Below, piece after piece: positions 1 through 9,200 of a stretch of 64,000 bases of DNA. How positions within the stretch are numbered: the stretch's first letter is position 1; each line of letters opens with the position of its first letter. The notes below the pieces were generated by a model. It had not been told where the DNA came from. It was given only the letters and a program-made list of their open reading frames with translations, and ran no database searches. This DNA comes from Gemmatimonas phototrophica (GTDB lineage Bacteria > Gemmatimonadota > Gemmatimonadetes > Gemmatimonadales > Gemmatimonadaceae), in assembly GCF_000695095.2 (NCBI RefSeq), contig NZ_CP011454.1, forward strand, positions 1,736,001-1,800,000, in the 5' to 3' direction. The position numbers and the translations under genes were made by a program.

Positions 1-178
1 GCGATTTGGGGGCATCACTCACCGTCACGTCTACCACGTCGTGCAGCGCGAGACGTTGGAAGAGCGTTTCGATGCCGTGATATCCCGACGCTTCGCGCGC
101 GAGAATACGCAACACCAGATTGAGCTTGGCGTGTGCGGTTTGTGTGCGCGAACGCGCGGCGGTGCTCTCTTGTCCCAT
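1..178 (-). CDS. ispE: 4-diphosphocytidyl-2-C-methyl-D-erythritol kinase, N-terminal part (cut by window edge)
   Basis: Only about 59 N-terminal residues lie in the window; the rest runs off the left edge. The reverse strand from the ATG at 178 reads through AKLNLVLRIL, GYHGIETLFQ and LHDVVDV, the characteristic opening of the IspE GHMP-kinase fold (AKINLxLxV, then GYHxLxTLFQ). IspE phosphorylates CDP-methylerythritol in the non-mevalonate isoprenoid pathway, in the cytosol. It is the last visible gene of the minus-strand run pdxJ - Hpt-like - flippase-like - ispE, 36 bases after the preceding stop, so it is probably co-transcribed. Identification rests on the N-terminus only. Confidence 0.85.
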   Translation of the reverse strand, partial: MGQESTAARSRTQTAHAKLNLVLRILAREASGYHGIETLFQRLALHDVVDVTVSDAPKS

Positions 179-214
179 CACGAACGTTCCTTCACCGGAG
201 TAGCAGAGGGCGGC

Positions 215-1228
215 TCACGGGCCGGGGGCGCGTTGAGCCTGCCGGACTTCGCCCATATTCAGTCCGACGCGCGCGAAGTATATCGCGCCAATGACGGTGA
301 TGGGGATGAAGCTGAGCAGGTGATAGCCCAGCGCCCAGGTCACGGCAATTTCCTTGGGGACACCGTACACGGCCAGCCCCACGTTGGCGGCCACTTCAAA
401 CACCCCGAAAAAGCCGGGTGAGCTGGGGACAGCCACCCCAATGGCCAACACGCCCTGCAGAAAGAGCGCCGCACTCACGGGCACGTCCATCCCCACGGCC
501 AGAAAGCCCAGCCACAGCGCCAGCGCATGCGTGAGCCAGTGCAGCACGGTCCAGAGCAGCACGGCTCCAAAGCGGCGGGAATCTTTAAGCACCGCCAGAC
601 TGCCCACGCCCAGTTCCACAAAGCCCACCACCGTATCGCGCTGGGCGGGCATGAGTCGCGCCGCCACGGCGCTGGTGAGGCCCACCACCATGCCGGGGCG
701 CAAGACGATCACGTAGCACACCGCCAGGGCGGCTCCCACGAGCCCAACGCCACCAATGGCAATCTCACCCAGTGTGCGACCCGCCACCGTGGCCCCGGAG
801 GGGAACCGGGGGTCGAGCATGGCGGCGAACATCATGGCAAACACCACCAGCGCATCAAAGATGCGATCGACGGCGAGTGACCCGAGGCTCGTGGTGAGGG
901 CAACGGCTGGCACTTCCCGGGTGAGCGCAAAGGCCCGCGCAAACTCTCCGGCGCGCAGCGGGAACACATTGTTCATCATCACGCCAATGGCGGTGCTGCG
1001 CCACAACGGACCGTAGGGGACTACCCCGACCACGGGCTCCAGAATGGGCTGCCATTTCCGCGCTCGGATGGGCACAATGGCGGTGGCCGCCGCCGCGGAG
1101 AGCGCAAACAGCACCCCGTTTGCTGCGCGCAGCACCTCCCACACCGCCGCCAGCTCGACACCCCGCAGCGTCCACCAGAGCAGGAGGGCGCTGAGCAGAA
1201 AGCCGAGCAGGGTGCGGCCGGCCTTCAC
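215..1228 (-). CDS. lysylphosphatidylglycerol synthase TM / flippase-like (UPF0104) membrane protein
   Basis: 337 residues with about eight hydrophobic segments spread over the whole length, the first at residues 7-22. The motifs NNVFPLRAGEFARA (about 85-98) and SLAVDRIFD, plus a late segment PSSPGFFGVFE, are typical of the UPF0104/AglD-like family that includes the flippase half of MprF. Members move lipids or lipid-linked molecules across the inner membrane, but substrates are mostly unknown. There is no C-terminal aminoacyl-transferase domain, so this is not MprF itself. It starts 7 bases after the Hpt-like gene stops and is followed by ispE, so co-transcription is likely; a link to isoprenoid-carrier lipids is only a guess. 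Confidence 0.8.
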   Translation of the reverse strand: MKAGRTLLGFLLSALLLWWTLRGVELAAVWEVLRAANGVLFALSAAAATAIVPIRARKWQPILEPVVGVVPYGPLWRSTAIGVMMNNVFPLRAGEFARAFALTREVPAVALTTSLGSLAVDRIFDALVVFAMMFAAMLDPRFPSGATVAGRTLGEIAIGGVGLVGAALAVCYVIVLRPGMVVGLTSAVAARLMPAQRDTVVGFVELGVGSLAVLKDSRRFGAVLLWTVLHWLTHALALWLGFLAVGMDVPVSAALFLQGVLAIGVAVPSSPGFFGVFEVAANVGLAVYGVPKEIAVTWALGYHLLSFIPITVIGAIYFARVGLNMGEVRQAQRAPGP

Positions 1229-1235
1229 GCGCGCG

Positions 1236-2243
1236 TCAGGTAGTAACGGCCAGGTCGAGCAAGTCGCTCAGTTCCTCGAAGAGCGCCTGGGCGTCGGGCT
1301 GCGCGAGCGATCCCCGTTGCCAATGCACCTTGAGCTGATCGCGGACCTCGCGTGCCCGCGTGACCGCCGAGTGTCCGCGATAGAGCAGCGACTCAATGGA
1401 CACGATGGCCACCTCGGGGGCCGGCGCCCCGTTCCAGGTGACATTGGCCTGCTTCACCTGCGCGGCCAGCTGGGCGTCGGTGAGTTCGCGGTTCATGAGC
1501 AGCTGGGCAAACCCTTGCACACCGGCGCGCTCGGCCGCATTGGCCAGCGGAGCGCGGGCCATTCTGGTGACCAGATTGGCGATGCTGGCGGCGCCATAGC
1601 TTTCCGCCACGTCGGCCAATCCCAGCAGGGCCCGGCGCACACCATCGGCCAACGCCAGCTGAGACGGTCCGGCCGGGCTGGTGGCCAATGCGGCCGCCTC
1701 GCGGGCCACGCCGTCGGCGGCAGCCGCGACGTCGCTGCGGAAGCGTTGGGCGAGGGTAATGGCCGGCGTCGGATTGCGCTGCAGAATGGCGGGCATGCCG
1801 TCATCCGGGAAAAAGCGCGAGATGGGCACGACCTGCGCCGTCGGCGATTCCGCCGGCGCCTTGGTGGCCAGATAGCCCGCGGCCACTGAGGCCAGGGCCA
1901 CCGACTGCGTGCGGGCCCGTCGCTGCTCGCCCTCAGCCCACATGGGGGCCTTCTCCACCAGCTGGCGCAGTTCCGCCAGCGCCCCGCGCACCGCGAAATG
2001 CAAACGCTGATCCCAGCGCAGCTCCTGATCACGCAGCCCGGTGGCAATGCGCTCCAGGGTCGAGGCAAAGTCGGGGAGCCCATCCAGACGCGTCATGGTG
2101 GCGCTGCCGCGCAACGCGCGGGCGCTGGCCAGAAACGCTGCCGCATCAGGAGCCCCCGGATCGGTGAGCAACTGATCCAGCCGGTCGAGGTATTCCGTGG
2201 CTTCCTTCTGGAAGAACTCGATAAGCGCCTGCGGTGCACTCAT
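1236..2243 (-). CDS. Hpt-like (histidine phosphotransfer fold) protein lacking the phospho-histidine
   Basis: 335 residues, largely helical and Ala-rich, no signal peptide. The N-terminus (about 1-120) resembles an Hpt/CheA-P1 helical bundle: it opens FFQKEATEYLDRLDQLL and carries ALRGSATM at residues 43-50 where Hpt domains have HTLKGSA. The phospho-acceptor histidine is arginine here (Arg42, codon CGC) and the following Lys is Arg45. The C-terminal two thirds is a second helical region (about 175-300) with no motif I recognise. The domain cannot take phosphate in the usual way, so a scaffold or dimerisation role is more likely than relay. It sits between pdxJ (23-base gap) and the flippase-like gene (7-base gap). 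Product function is unknown. Confidence 0.6.
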   Translation of the reverse strand: MSAPQALIEFFQKEATEYLDRLDQLLTDPGAPDAAAFLASARALRGSATMTRLDGLPDFASTLERIATGLRDQELRWDQRLHFAVRGALAELRQLVEKAPMWAEGEQRRARTQSVALASVAAGYLATKAPAESPTAQVVPISRFFPDDGMPAILQRNPTPAITLAQRFRSDVAAAADGVAREAAALATSPAGPSQLALADGVRRALLGLADVAESYGAASIANLVTRMARAPLANAAERAGVQGFAQLLMNRELTDAQLAAQVKQANVTWNGAPAPEVAIVSIESLLYRGHSAVTRAREVRDQLKVHWQRGSLAQPDAQALFEELSDLLDLAVTT

Positions 2244-2266
2244 GCGCGGGAGAGCTAAAGGAAAAT

Positions 2267-3007
2267 TCAGAACCGATCGGCTTCGCGGGCGTCGTCCATG
2301 GCGGCACGAACCTCCCGCACGGCAGCATCCAGTCCGATAAAGATGGCGCGTCCGATGATCGCGTGCCCGATATTGAGCTCCTCGATCTCCGGAATAGCCG
2401 CTACCGGGCCCACGTTGTCCACCGACAGGCCATGGCCGGCGTGCACGGCCAGCCCCAACGACACGCCAAGGGCTGCCGCGTCCTTGAGTGCCTGCAGGGT
2501 GGCCGGGTTTCGCGGCGCATGCGCATACGAACCGGTGTGCAACTCAATCGCGTCGGCATCGACCGCCTTGGACAGGCGAACCGCCGCCGGATCGGGGTCA
2601 ATGAACAGACTCGTACGGATCCCCAGGCGTTTCAGGCGTGTCACGGCCTCGCGCACCGCCGTCTCATGGCGCACCACATCGAGCCCGCCCTCGGTCGTCA
2701 CTTCTTCGCGCCGTTCAGGAACCAGCGTCACCTGCGCGGGCCGAAGTGTTTCGGCGAGACGGAGCATGTCGTCGGTTATGGCACACTCCAGATTGAGGAG
2801 GGTGGTCACCGCGGCGGCCAGCCGGTGGATATCGTCGTCCTGAATGTGACGACGGTCTTCACGCAGATGGGCGGTGATCCCATCGGCACCCGCCTTTTCA
2901 CAAAGCACTGCCGCCGCCACCGGATCGGGCGTCTCGCTGCGGCGGGCCTGCCGCACGGTGGCGACGTGATCGATGTTGACGTACAGACGCTGGTAGCGAA
3001 GCGACAT
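2267..3007 (-). CDS. pdxJ: pyridoxine 5'-phosphate synthase
   Basis: PdxJ condenses 1-deoxyxylulose 5-phosphate with 3-amino-2-oxopropyl phosphate to make pyridoxine 5'-phosphate. From the ATG at 3007 the protein is 246 residues, the normal PdxJ length. It shows VNIDHVATVRQAR at the N-terminus, GADGITAHLREDRRHI, then the barrel motifs VTLVPERREE, TSLFIDPD and ELHTGSYA, and ends with NIGHAIIGRAIFIG. The reading frame stays open for 31 more codons upstream, but that extension is Pro/Gly-rich and unlike the family, so I chose 3007. It heads the minus-strand run that continues into the Hpt-like gene and diverges from the lipoprotein gene at 3156. Confidence 0.95.
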   Translation of the reverse strand: MSLRYQRLYVNIDHVATVRQARRSETPDPVAAAVLCEKAGADGITAHLREDRRHIQDDDIHRLAAAVTTLLNLECAITDDMLRLAETLRPAQVTLVPERREEVTTEGGLDVVRHETAVREAVTRLKRLGIRTSLFIDPDPAAVRLSKAVDADAIELHTGSYAHAPRNPATLQALKDAAALGVSLGLAVHAGHGLSVDNVGPVAAIPEIEELNIGHAIIGRAIFIGLDAAVREVRAAMDDAREADRF

Positions 3008-3142
3008 CTCTGGGGTAGTCCTGGAAGAAGCGGGCGGGTCACTCGGACCGCCCTGACCACAAAAGGTACCGGCCCCTGGCCGGTTGGACATGTGCGGCAC
3101 GGAATGGTGATAGCTTACACCATTGCACGTTTACACCGAAGG

Positions 3143-3150
3143 TAAGGAGG
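3143..3150 (+). promoter_or_regulatory. strong Shine-Dalgarno that fixes the start of the 3156 gene
   Basis: TAAGGAGG is a near-perfect complement to the 16S rRNA 3' end. It lies five bases before an in-frame GTG at 3156. This favours GTG 3156 over the upstream TTG (3123) and the downstream ATG (3177). Confidence 0.75.
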
Positions 3151-3155
3151 CCTTG

Positions 3156-3680
3156 GTGCTCGGACAGCAGCTCAAGATGCGAAAGGGGTTCACGCCGCGG
3201 GTGGCCATCATGGCCGTCGCGACCATCCTGTTCACCAGCGCGTGCGCCCGTCAGGCGGTTTCCACGGAAACCCGTTTGCCCGGCGCGACCGCCGTGCCCA
3301 CGGTGGGCGGGACGCCAACGAGCATTGGTGGCAATACGGGGCGGGCGGCCGTGGAATCGTTCATGGCCGCCGTCAAGGCGCAGGATCTCCAGGCCATGTC
3401 CGGCCTGTGGGGGAACGGGAAGGGGCTGGCCCGCGACCAGTACAAGCGCGACGAACTGGAAAAGCGTCTTGTCATCATGCAATGCCTGCTCCAGCACGAT
3501 CAGTTCCGCTTTGCCGAGAATGGCCCCCGACTGCAGACCGGCGGCCGGCAGGAGCACCTGATCGAGATCAAGAAGGCCAAGCTGGAAGCCCGGACCACGG
3601 TCATGACCGTCCCCGGGCCCGGTGGCAAGTGGCTCGTGGAAGACATCGACGTGAGCAAGCTGCGCGACTTCTGCCAGTAA
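3156..3680 (+). CDS. putative lipoprotein with NTF2/SnoaL-like region
   Basis: 174 residues. After a short basic start (MRKGFTPR) there is a hydrophobic stretch ending LFTSAC, a plausible lipobox, so the protein is probably anchored at the outer face of a membrane. Residues from GRAAVESFMAAVKAQDLQAM onward resemble the first helix of NTF2/SnoaL-like folds, followed by a predicted beta-rich half containing EARTTVMTVPG and GKWLVEDIDVSKL. No catalytic motif is visible. It stands alone between divergent pdxJ and the convergent epimerase gene. Function unknown; the export call is firmer than the fold call. Confidence 0.65.
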   Translation: MLGQQLKMRKGFTPRVAIMAVATILFTSACARQAVSTETRLPGATAVPTVGGTPTSIGGNTGRAAVESFMAAVKAQDLQAMSGLWGNGKGLARDQYKRDELEKRLVIMQCLLQHDQFRFAENGPRLQTGGRQEHLIEIKKAKLEARTTVMTVPGPGGKWLVEDIDVSKLRDFCQ

Positions 3681-3746
3681 GCGGTCGCCCCACAATGCCC
3701 CGGGCGGCCGTTCCGGCCCCCGGGCTATCCCCGCTGGACAGGCCGA

Positions 3747-4157
3747 CTAGTATTCGGACAGTTCGACGAGCACCCCGCCGGTCGCGCTCGGATGCAGGAA
3801 GGCGATACGCTTGCCTTCGGCGCCAAGGCGTGGGGTCTCGTCGATAAGTCGGAGACCGGCGTCACGGCACTTCTGCAGCATGCCGTCGAGGTCGTCCACG
3901 GCGAAGCAGACGTGATGGATGCCAGGGCCGCGCTTGGCGACGTATTTCCCGATGGGTGTCGCCTCGGACGTCGAGTGCAGCAGCTCCACCAGTGATTCTC
4001 CGGCGGCGAGTCCCACAATCGTGGCGCCGTCGGCATCACTCAGGGGTACTTCAGGCATCTCCAGCACGTCTCGCATGATGGGGAGCAGCTCGTCGAGGGC
4101 GCGAACGGCAATCCCGATGTGGGCGATGCGCGTGCCGCGGCGAACGGAATCAGTCAT
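3747..4157 (-). CDS. mce: methylmalonyl-CoA epimerase (VOC superfamily)
   Basis: 136 residues from the ATG at 4157, the usual size for the family. The sequence has the two glyoxalase-fold half-motifs IAHIGIAVRALDE and GIHHVCFAVDDLDGML, and ends ATGGVLVELSEY; the metal-binding positions H (in IAHIG), H (in IHHV) and E (in VELSE) are present. The enzyme interconverts (R)- and (S)-methylmalonyl-CoA, feeding propionyl-CoA carbon into succinyl-CoA. The methylmalonyl-CoA mutase is not in this window. The frame is open upstream to 4232, but that extension is basic and atypical. A related VOC enzyme is possible, but the DDLDGMLQK region fits epimerase well. Confidence 0.85.
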   Translation of the reverse strand: MTDSVRRGTRIAHIGIAVRALDELLPIMRDVLEMPEVPLSDADGATIVGLAAGESLVELLHSTSEATPIGKYVAKRGPGIHHVCFAVDDLDGMLQKCRDAGLRLIDETPRLGAEGKRIAFLHPSATGGVLVELSEY

Positions 4158-4246
4158 GTCGGTCTTTATGGATCGGGGTGAACGATGCCGAATTCTAATC
4201 CTGTAAAGGGACACCAAGGCTGCGTGCCTCACGCGGCAGGTGACCC

Positions 4247-4582
4247 ATGGAGCACACGATGGCGAACGCAGTCGAAGTGATGGACGATACCTTCGCGACG
4301 GAAATTGAGCAGCAGGCCGGTCTGTCGGTGGTGGATTTCTGGGCGACCTGGTGTGCCCCGTGCCGCATGATCGCCCCGATCGTGGAGCAGCTCGCGGCCG
4401 ACTACGCGGGCAAGGTGAAGGTGGCCAAGCTCGACGTGGACAACAACCAGCGCACCGCCGCCAAGTTCAACGTGCGGTCCATCCCCACGATCCTGTTCTT
4501 CAAGGACGGGAAGCTGGTGGATCAGGTTGTGGGCGCGGTGCCGCGTCCCGCCCTCGAAGCAAAGTTCAAGGAGCATGCCTGA
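4247..4582 (+). CDS. trxA: thioredoxin with WCAPC active site
   Basis: 111 residues, a single thioredoxin fold. The order is VVDFWATWCAPCRMIAPIV (active-site Cys pair), LDVDNNQRTAAKFNVRSIPT with the cis-proline, and LFFKDGKLVDQVVG. The active site is CAPC in place of the more common CGPC; this variant is frequent in bacteria and remains redox-active. An AGGTGA element lies shortly before the ATG at 4247; a second in-frame ATG at 4259 is also possible. The 3' end overlaps the rsmI start by eight bases. General cytosolic disulfide reductase. Confidence 0.93.
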   Translation: MEHTMANAVEVMDDTFATEIEQQAGLSVVDFWATWCAPCRMIAPIVEQLAADYAGKVKVAKLDVDNNQRTAAKFNVRSIPTILFFKDGKLVDQVVGAVPRPALEAKFKEHA

Positions 4583-5504
4583 GGCTGACGTGAGTCAGCC
4601 CGGCACCACCCCCGATCTGCCGGCCGCTGAGGGTGCCTCGGCGCTGGCGGGGCGGGCGGCGGAACTCTGGCCCCAGGCAATCACGCCTGGGGCTTTGCAC
4701 GTCGTAAGCACACCCATTGGGCACCTCGGGGACATCACCCTGCGGGCGCTGGCGGTGCTGCGCGAAGCGGCCGTGATCTGCTGTGAGGACACCCGGCACG
4801 CGCGCCCCTTGCTCGACCGCTACGGCATTGGCACCTCCACGCTGGCGCTCCACGAGCACAATGAAGCCAGCATGATTCCCCGGCTGCTCGACCGTCTGCG
4901 CGCCGGAGAAGGGGTGGCGCTCATCAGCGACGCCGGCACGCCCCTGGTCTCAGACCCGGGGGCGCGGCTGGTGGATGCCGCAATCTCGGCCGGGCTGCGG
5001 GTGGTGCCTATTCCCGGGGCCTCCGCCACACTGGCCGCTCTGGTGGCCTGCGGCCTCACGCCGCACCCCTTTACCGTGCTTGGCTTTCTCGACCGGAAGG
5101 GGAAGGAGCGGGAGAACGCCCTCGCCATGGCCGTACGCCTGCCTCATGCCGTGGTGCTCTTCGAGTCGCCCAACCGGTTGGTGGATACCTTGCGCGACCT
5201 GGCGGTGCTGGCCGGGACCGGGCGCGCCGTGGCCGTGGCCCGAGAGCTCACCAAGCATTTCGAAGAGATCAAGCGCGGAACGCTGGAGGAGGTCGCCGCG
5301 TATTACGAAGCGGTACCCCCTCGGGGAGAAATCGTGATCGTGCTGGCTGGCGCTACGGCCGCGGAACCCACGGAAGACGGCCTGCGCGCGACTGCCGATG
5401 CATTGCGCGCCGAGGGCTTCCGCCCGCGCGACATCGTTCGCATGCTCATGGACGAGCACGGCGCCAGTCGTAACCTTGCGTATCGTCTCGCCCACGACAC
5501 CTGA
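4575..5504 (+). CDS. rsmI: 16S rRNA (cytidine(1402)-2'-O)-methyltransferase
   Basis: RsmI methylates the ribose of C1402 in the decoding centre of the 30S subunit using SAM. The tetrapyrrole-methylase fold is clear: LHVVSTPIGHLGDITLRAL, CCEDTRHARPLL, ALHEHNEAS, VALISDAGTPLVSDPG, VVPIPGASATLAAL, then FLDRKGKE and VLFESPNRLVDTL. An N-terminal tail of about 40 residues precedes the fold. The start is uncertain: ATG 4575 overlaps the trxA stop, but its upstream AAGGAG is only one base away; the in-frame GTG at 4590 has a better-spaced GAGG. Translational coupling to trxA is likely in either case. The downstream DUF4159 gene begins 11 bases later. Confidence 0.93.
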   Translation: MPEADVSQPGTTPDLPAAEGASALAGRAAELWPQAITPGALHVVSTPIGHLGDITLRALAVLREAAVICCEDTRHARPLLDRYGIGTSTLALHEHNEASMIPRLLDRLRAGEGVALISDAGTPLVSDPGARLVDAAISAGLRVVPIPGASATLAALVACGLTPHPFTVLGFLDRKGKERENALAMAVRLPHAVVLFESPNRLVDTLRDLAVLAGTGRAVAVARELTKHFEEIKRGTLEEVAAYYEAVPPRGEIVIVLAGATAAEPTEDGLRATADALRAEGFRPRDIVRMLMDEHGASRNLAYRLAHDT

Positions 5505-5515
5505 TCCGGTCCCGC

Positions 5516-6241
5516 ATGCCACTCCCGCAGCGCCTGCTCCGTCCCGTCCTGCTCGCTGCGTGTCTCGCCGTTCCGGCCGGACTGGTGGCGGCGCGGCCGT
5601 TTGCAGCGCCCGTGACCGCAGCGACTGCTGGCCCCGGCCGGCTGGCCGTGGCGCGCCTGCAGTACGAAGGGGGCGGTGACTGGTACGCCAATCCGTCCAG
5701 CTTGCCCAACCTCATTCGCGCCATCGCGGAGCGTACCTCGCTTCCTATTGAGCGCGCCGAGGCCAAGGTCACGCTCACCGATTCGGCGCTCTTTGATTTT
5801 CCGTTTCTCCATGCCACCGGGCACGGGGAAATGAAGTTCAGTGAAGTCGAAGCACGCCGGTTGCGCGAGTACCTCACGCGCGGCGGCTTCCTGCATGTGG
5901 ATGACAACTACGGGCTCGACGAAAGCTTTCGCCGCGAGATCGTGAAGGTGTTTCCCGATCGCCCGCTGGTGGAAGTGCCCACGTCGCACCCCATTTACCA
6001 TCTCGTGTATGAGTTCCCCAACGGCCTGCCCAAAGTGCATGAGCACGACGGCAAGCCGGCCAAGGGGTACGGCATTTTCATTGGGAACCGGCTCGCGCTG
6101 TACTACACCTATTCCGCCGATCTCGGAAACGGCTGGGAAGACGTGGGCACGTATCCGGACCCACCAGCTATCCACGAGCAGGCGCTACGGCTTGGCGTGA
6201 ATCTCTTTACTTACGCGGCCACCAGCCGCGTGCAGCCGTGA
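5516..6241 (+). CDS. DUF4159 domain protein, exported
   Basis: 241 residues. The N-terminus (about 8-26) is hydrophobic and ends with Ala residues, consistent with a signal peptide. The mature part opens LAVARLQYEGGGDWYANPS and continues through FLHATGHGEMKFSE and REYLTRGGFLHVDDNYGLDE, the hallmarks of DUF4159, thought to be a class I glutamine-amidotransferase-like Rossmann fold. The position of the usual GATase cysteine is Asp (Asp129/Asp130), so amidotransferase chemistry is not expected. The gene starts 11 bases after rsmI and ends 7 bases before the DUF4175 gene; these and the two genes after them look like one transcription unit. Its role is not established; the neighbours point to the cell envelope. 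Confidence 0.85.
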   Translation: MPLPQRLLRPVLLAACLAVPAGLVAARPFAAPVTAATAGPGRLAVARLQYEGGGDWYANPSSLPNLIRAIAERTSLPIERAEAKVTLTDSALFDFPFLHATGHGEMKFSEVEARRLREYLTRGGFLHVDDNYGLDESFRREIVKVFPDRPLVEVPTSHPIYHLVYEFPNGLPKVHEHDGKPAKGYGIFIGNRLALYYTYSADLGNGWEDVGTYPDPPAIHEQALRLGVNLFTYAATSRVQP

Positions 6242-6248
6242 TGCCCAC

Positions 6249-9200
6249 ATGACCGCACCGGCACTTGGTGGACTGCAGGCCGCGACACCCGCCGTTGGAC
6301 GCGCACTCGAAACGCGCCTTGGCGGTGAACAGCAGGCGTTGGCAACCCGAGGGACGGCCGCTGCCGCGTTGGGCGCCGTCGCGGTGTTGGCGACAGGGCT
6401 GGCTCTCGCCGCCTTTGTGCTGGCCGACGGGCGGTGGCTCACTCTTCCCGCCCCGCTGCCGTTGCTGGCGGCCGTGGTGGCCGTGAGTGGTGCGGGCGCG
6501 ATGTTTTTGTGGCGGTGGCGCAAGGTGCAGGCCGTACTGCAACTGCCGTCGCTGGCGGGCACCGTGGAACGCGAACAGCAGTTGCGCGAAGGCTCACTGC
6601 GTGGCGCGCTGGAAGTGGCGAGTACCGGTGCGTTGGGCGCCCGTGCTGCCGACGATGTCGCGCGTCGCCTTCAGGCCGGCCCACTGGTCCCGGCCCTGAC
6701 CGGTTCGCTCACGAAAGCGTTGATGCTGGCCGCCGCAGCGGCGGCCGTAGGTGCGGCGCTCGTGGCTGGTGCCGCGCGCCTCGCGCCGGACGGGTTGGCG
6801 GCCGTGCTGCAGCCGGTGAGCGCATGGCGTGGTACGCTGTTGCCGGCGCTGGCCTTTGATGATCTCACCACCCGCGTCCCGCGCGGCATGCCGGTCACCG
6901 TGCGTGTGCTGGCCACTGGGCGACAGACGGTCACCATATCCCGGCGGGCCGAAGGGGAAGCGTGGAGTGATACGCTGCTGACCGTGCCGGAAAACGGCGT
7001 GGTCATGTTGGCGCTCGGGCCGGTGCGTGCGGCGACCTCCCTGCGTGTGTCCGATGGACGGTCGGAGGAGCTGTCGGCCACGCTGGTGGTGGAAGAGCGC
7101 GGCTGGATTGGGGAGGTGTCGCTGCGGGCCATCTATCCGGCCTACCTCGGTCGCGCCGACGAAACGCTGGAACCGGTACCGCCCCTGCGCGTGCCACGTG
7201 GGACGCAGATTCGCCTGCGGGCCATGCTGCGCGGTGGTGCCCGCAACGCCGTGCTGACCGACGGACGGAGCCGTGTGCCGCTCACGGCGGTCAACGGCGG
7301 CACAGGCGAAGGGGGCGTGGCCGAAGGGCTGTTCACCGTTGATCGTGATGGCGCGTGGCAGTGGCAGGCCGAGGCGACGCCGCGGGCCGATGGCGCGGTG
7401 TTGCCCCCAGAACTCCCGGATTCATTGCCGTTCACCGTCATTCCTGATCAGGTGCCCGCTGTGGTAATTGTGGCGCCGGCCACCGACACGGCCATTGGGC
7501 CCACGGGTGAAGTGGCCGTGATTGTGGATGCCGGTGATGATCATGGCGTTGCACGGGTGCATCTGGTGATGTGGAAGGAACTGGCCAACGGCGGTGGCTC
7601 CATTACGCGTGAGCGGGTGGAGGTGGCTACGCCGCAATCGCCGGTGTTTGAAGGCGGCACGACCATCACGTTGGACGGGCGTGGGCTGGAGCCGGGCGAC
7701 AAGCTGCACGTGACCGCCGTGGCCACCGACGACTCGCCGTGGGCGCAGCAGGCACAGAGCGCCGAAGTCATTCTGCGCATGCCAACGCTGTCCGAGCAGC
7801 GCGCCATGGCGCGCTCCATGGCCGACTCATTGGCCGCCAAGGCGCTCCAGTTGGCACAGCAGGAAAAGCGGTTGCAGCAGAACACTGCCGACGCCTCACG
7901 CAGCCGCGACCTCAAGGCCAATGGTGGCGATCAGTCTTCGTCGAACGGTGCCAAGAGTGATGCCGCCAAGCAGATGAGCTTCACGCAGGCGGAGAAGGCC
8001 AAGCAACTCGCGCGCGATCAGCAGCAGCTGTCGGCCAAGGTGGATTCGCTGCGCATGAACGCCAAGGAACTTGAGTCTCGACTCAAGAACGCCAACGCGC
8101 TCGACACCACCATGGCGTCGCGCATGCGCGACATCCAGAAGATGCTGCGCGATGCCATGACGCCCGAAATGCAGAAGCAGCTCGAGGCGCTGAATAAGAA
8201 TTCGGACAAGCTGAGCGGCTCCCAGGCCCAGCAGTCCATGCAACAGTTGGCCGACGCGCAGAAGCAGATGCGCGAGCAGCTCGAGAAGAGCGCCGAAATG
8301 CTCAAACGGGCGGCGTTGGAAGGCGCCATGCAAACACTGCGCGACGACGCCAAGGAGCTGTCGAAGGCGCAGCAGCAGATGGCCGACCGCATGGACGGCA
8401 AGAACGACGGCAAGTCGCCGCAGCAGGGGCAGGGCAAGCCGGGCGAACGGAGCACCACGCCGGCCAACCAGGACCAGGACCCCCGTTCGCTGGCCGACCG
8501 GTCGCGCGATTTGGAGCGTGAAGTGCAGGCGTTGGCCAAGCGTCTCGAAGAGGCGGGGGCCAAGCCCGGCGCATCCAAGACCCGCGAAGCGCAGCCGCTG
8601 GCCAAGGAAGCCGCCGACGCCATGAGCAAGGCCGCCGAGCAGCAACGGCAGCAGCAACAGGCGCAGCAGCAGGGCCAGCAAGGCCAGCAACAGCCCGGCC
8701 AGCAACAGCAGGGTCAGCAAGGACAACAGGGCCAGCAGGGCCAGAAGCAGCAAGGGCAACAGGGCCAGCAGGGGCAGCAAGGCCAGCAGGGCCAGCAAGG
8801 GCAACAGGGTCAGCAGGGCCAACAAGGCCAGCAAGGCCAGCAAGGCCAGCAGGGTCAGAAGTCGGGGGCCGAACAGGCCCGTCAGGCCGCCGAGGCCATG
8901 GAGCGTGCGGCACAGCAGCTGTCGCAGGCGCGCGACGCACAGGTGAATGCGTGGAAGGGGGAGCTGTCCGATCAGCTCGACCAGTCCATCAACGAAACCA
9001 TGCAGCTGGCGCGGCAGCAGGCCGAGTTGGAGAAGAAGATGCGCCAGCAGGGGCAGCAAGGCGCGCAGGGCATGCAGGGGGAGCAGAGCGCCCTGCAGCA
9101 GGGTGTGCAGCAGGCGGCCGAACGGCTCGAAGAAGCTGGTCGCTCGTCGTCGTTGCTGTCGCAGCGTTCGCAGAAGCAGATGGGTGAAGCGCAGCGCCGG

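Noticed and set aside
2234-3145. Plus-strand frame opposite pdxJ
   Set aside because: Complement of a well-supported gene with no own signals.
8638-8861. Regular repeat considered as a CRISPR array
   Set aside because: Units are nine bases with no spacers, lie inside a coding frame and encode Gln-Gln-Gly.
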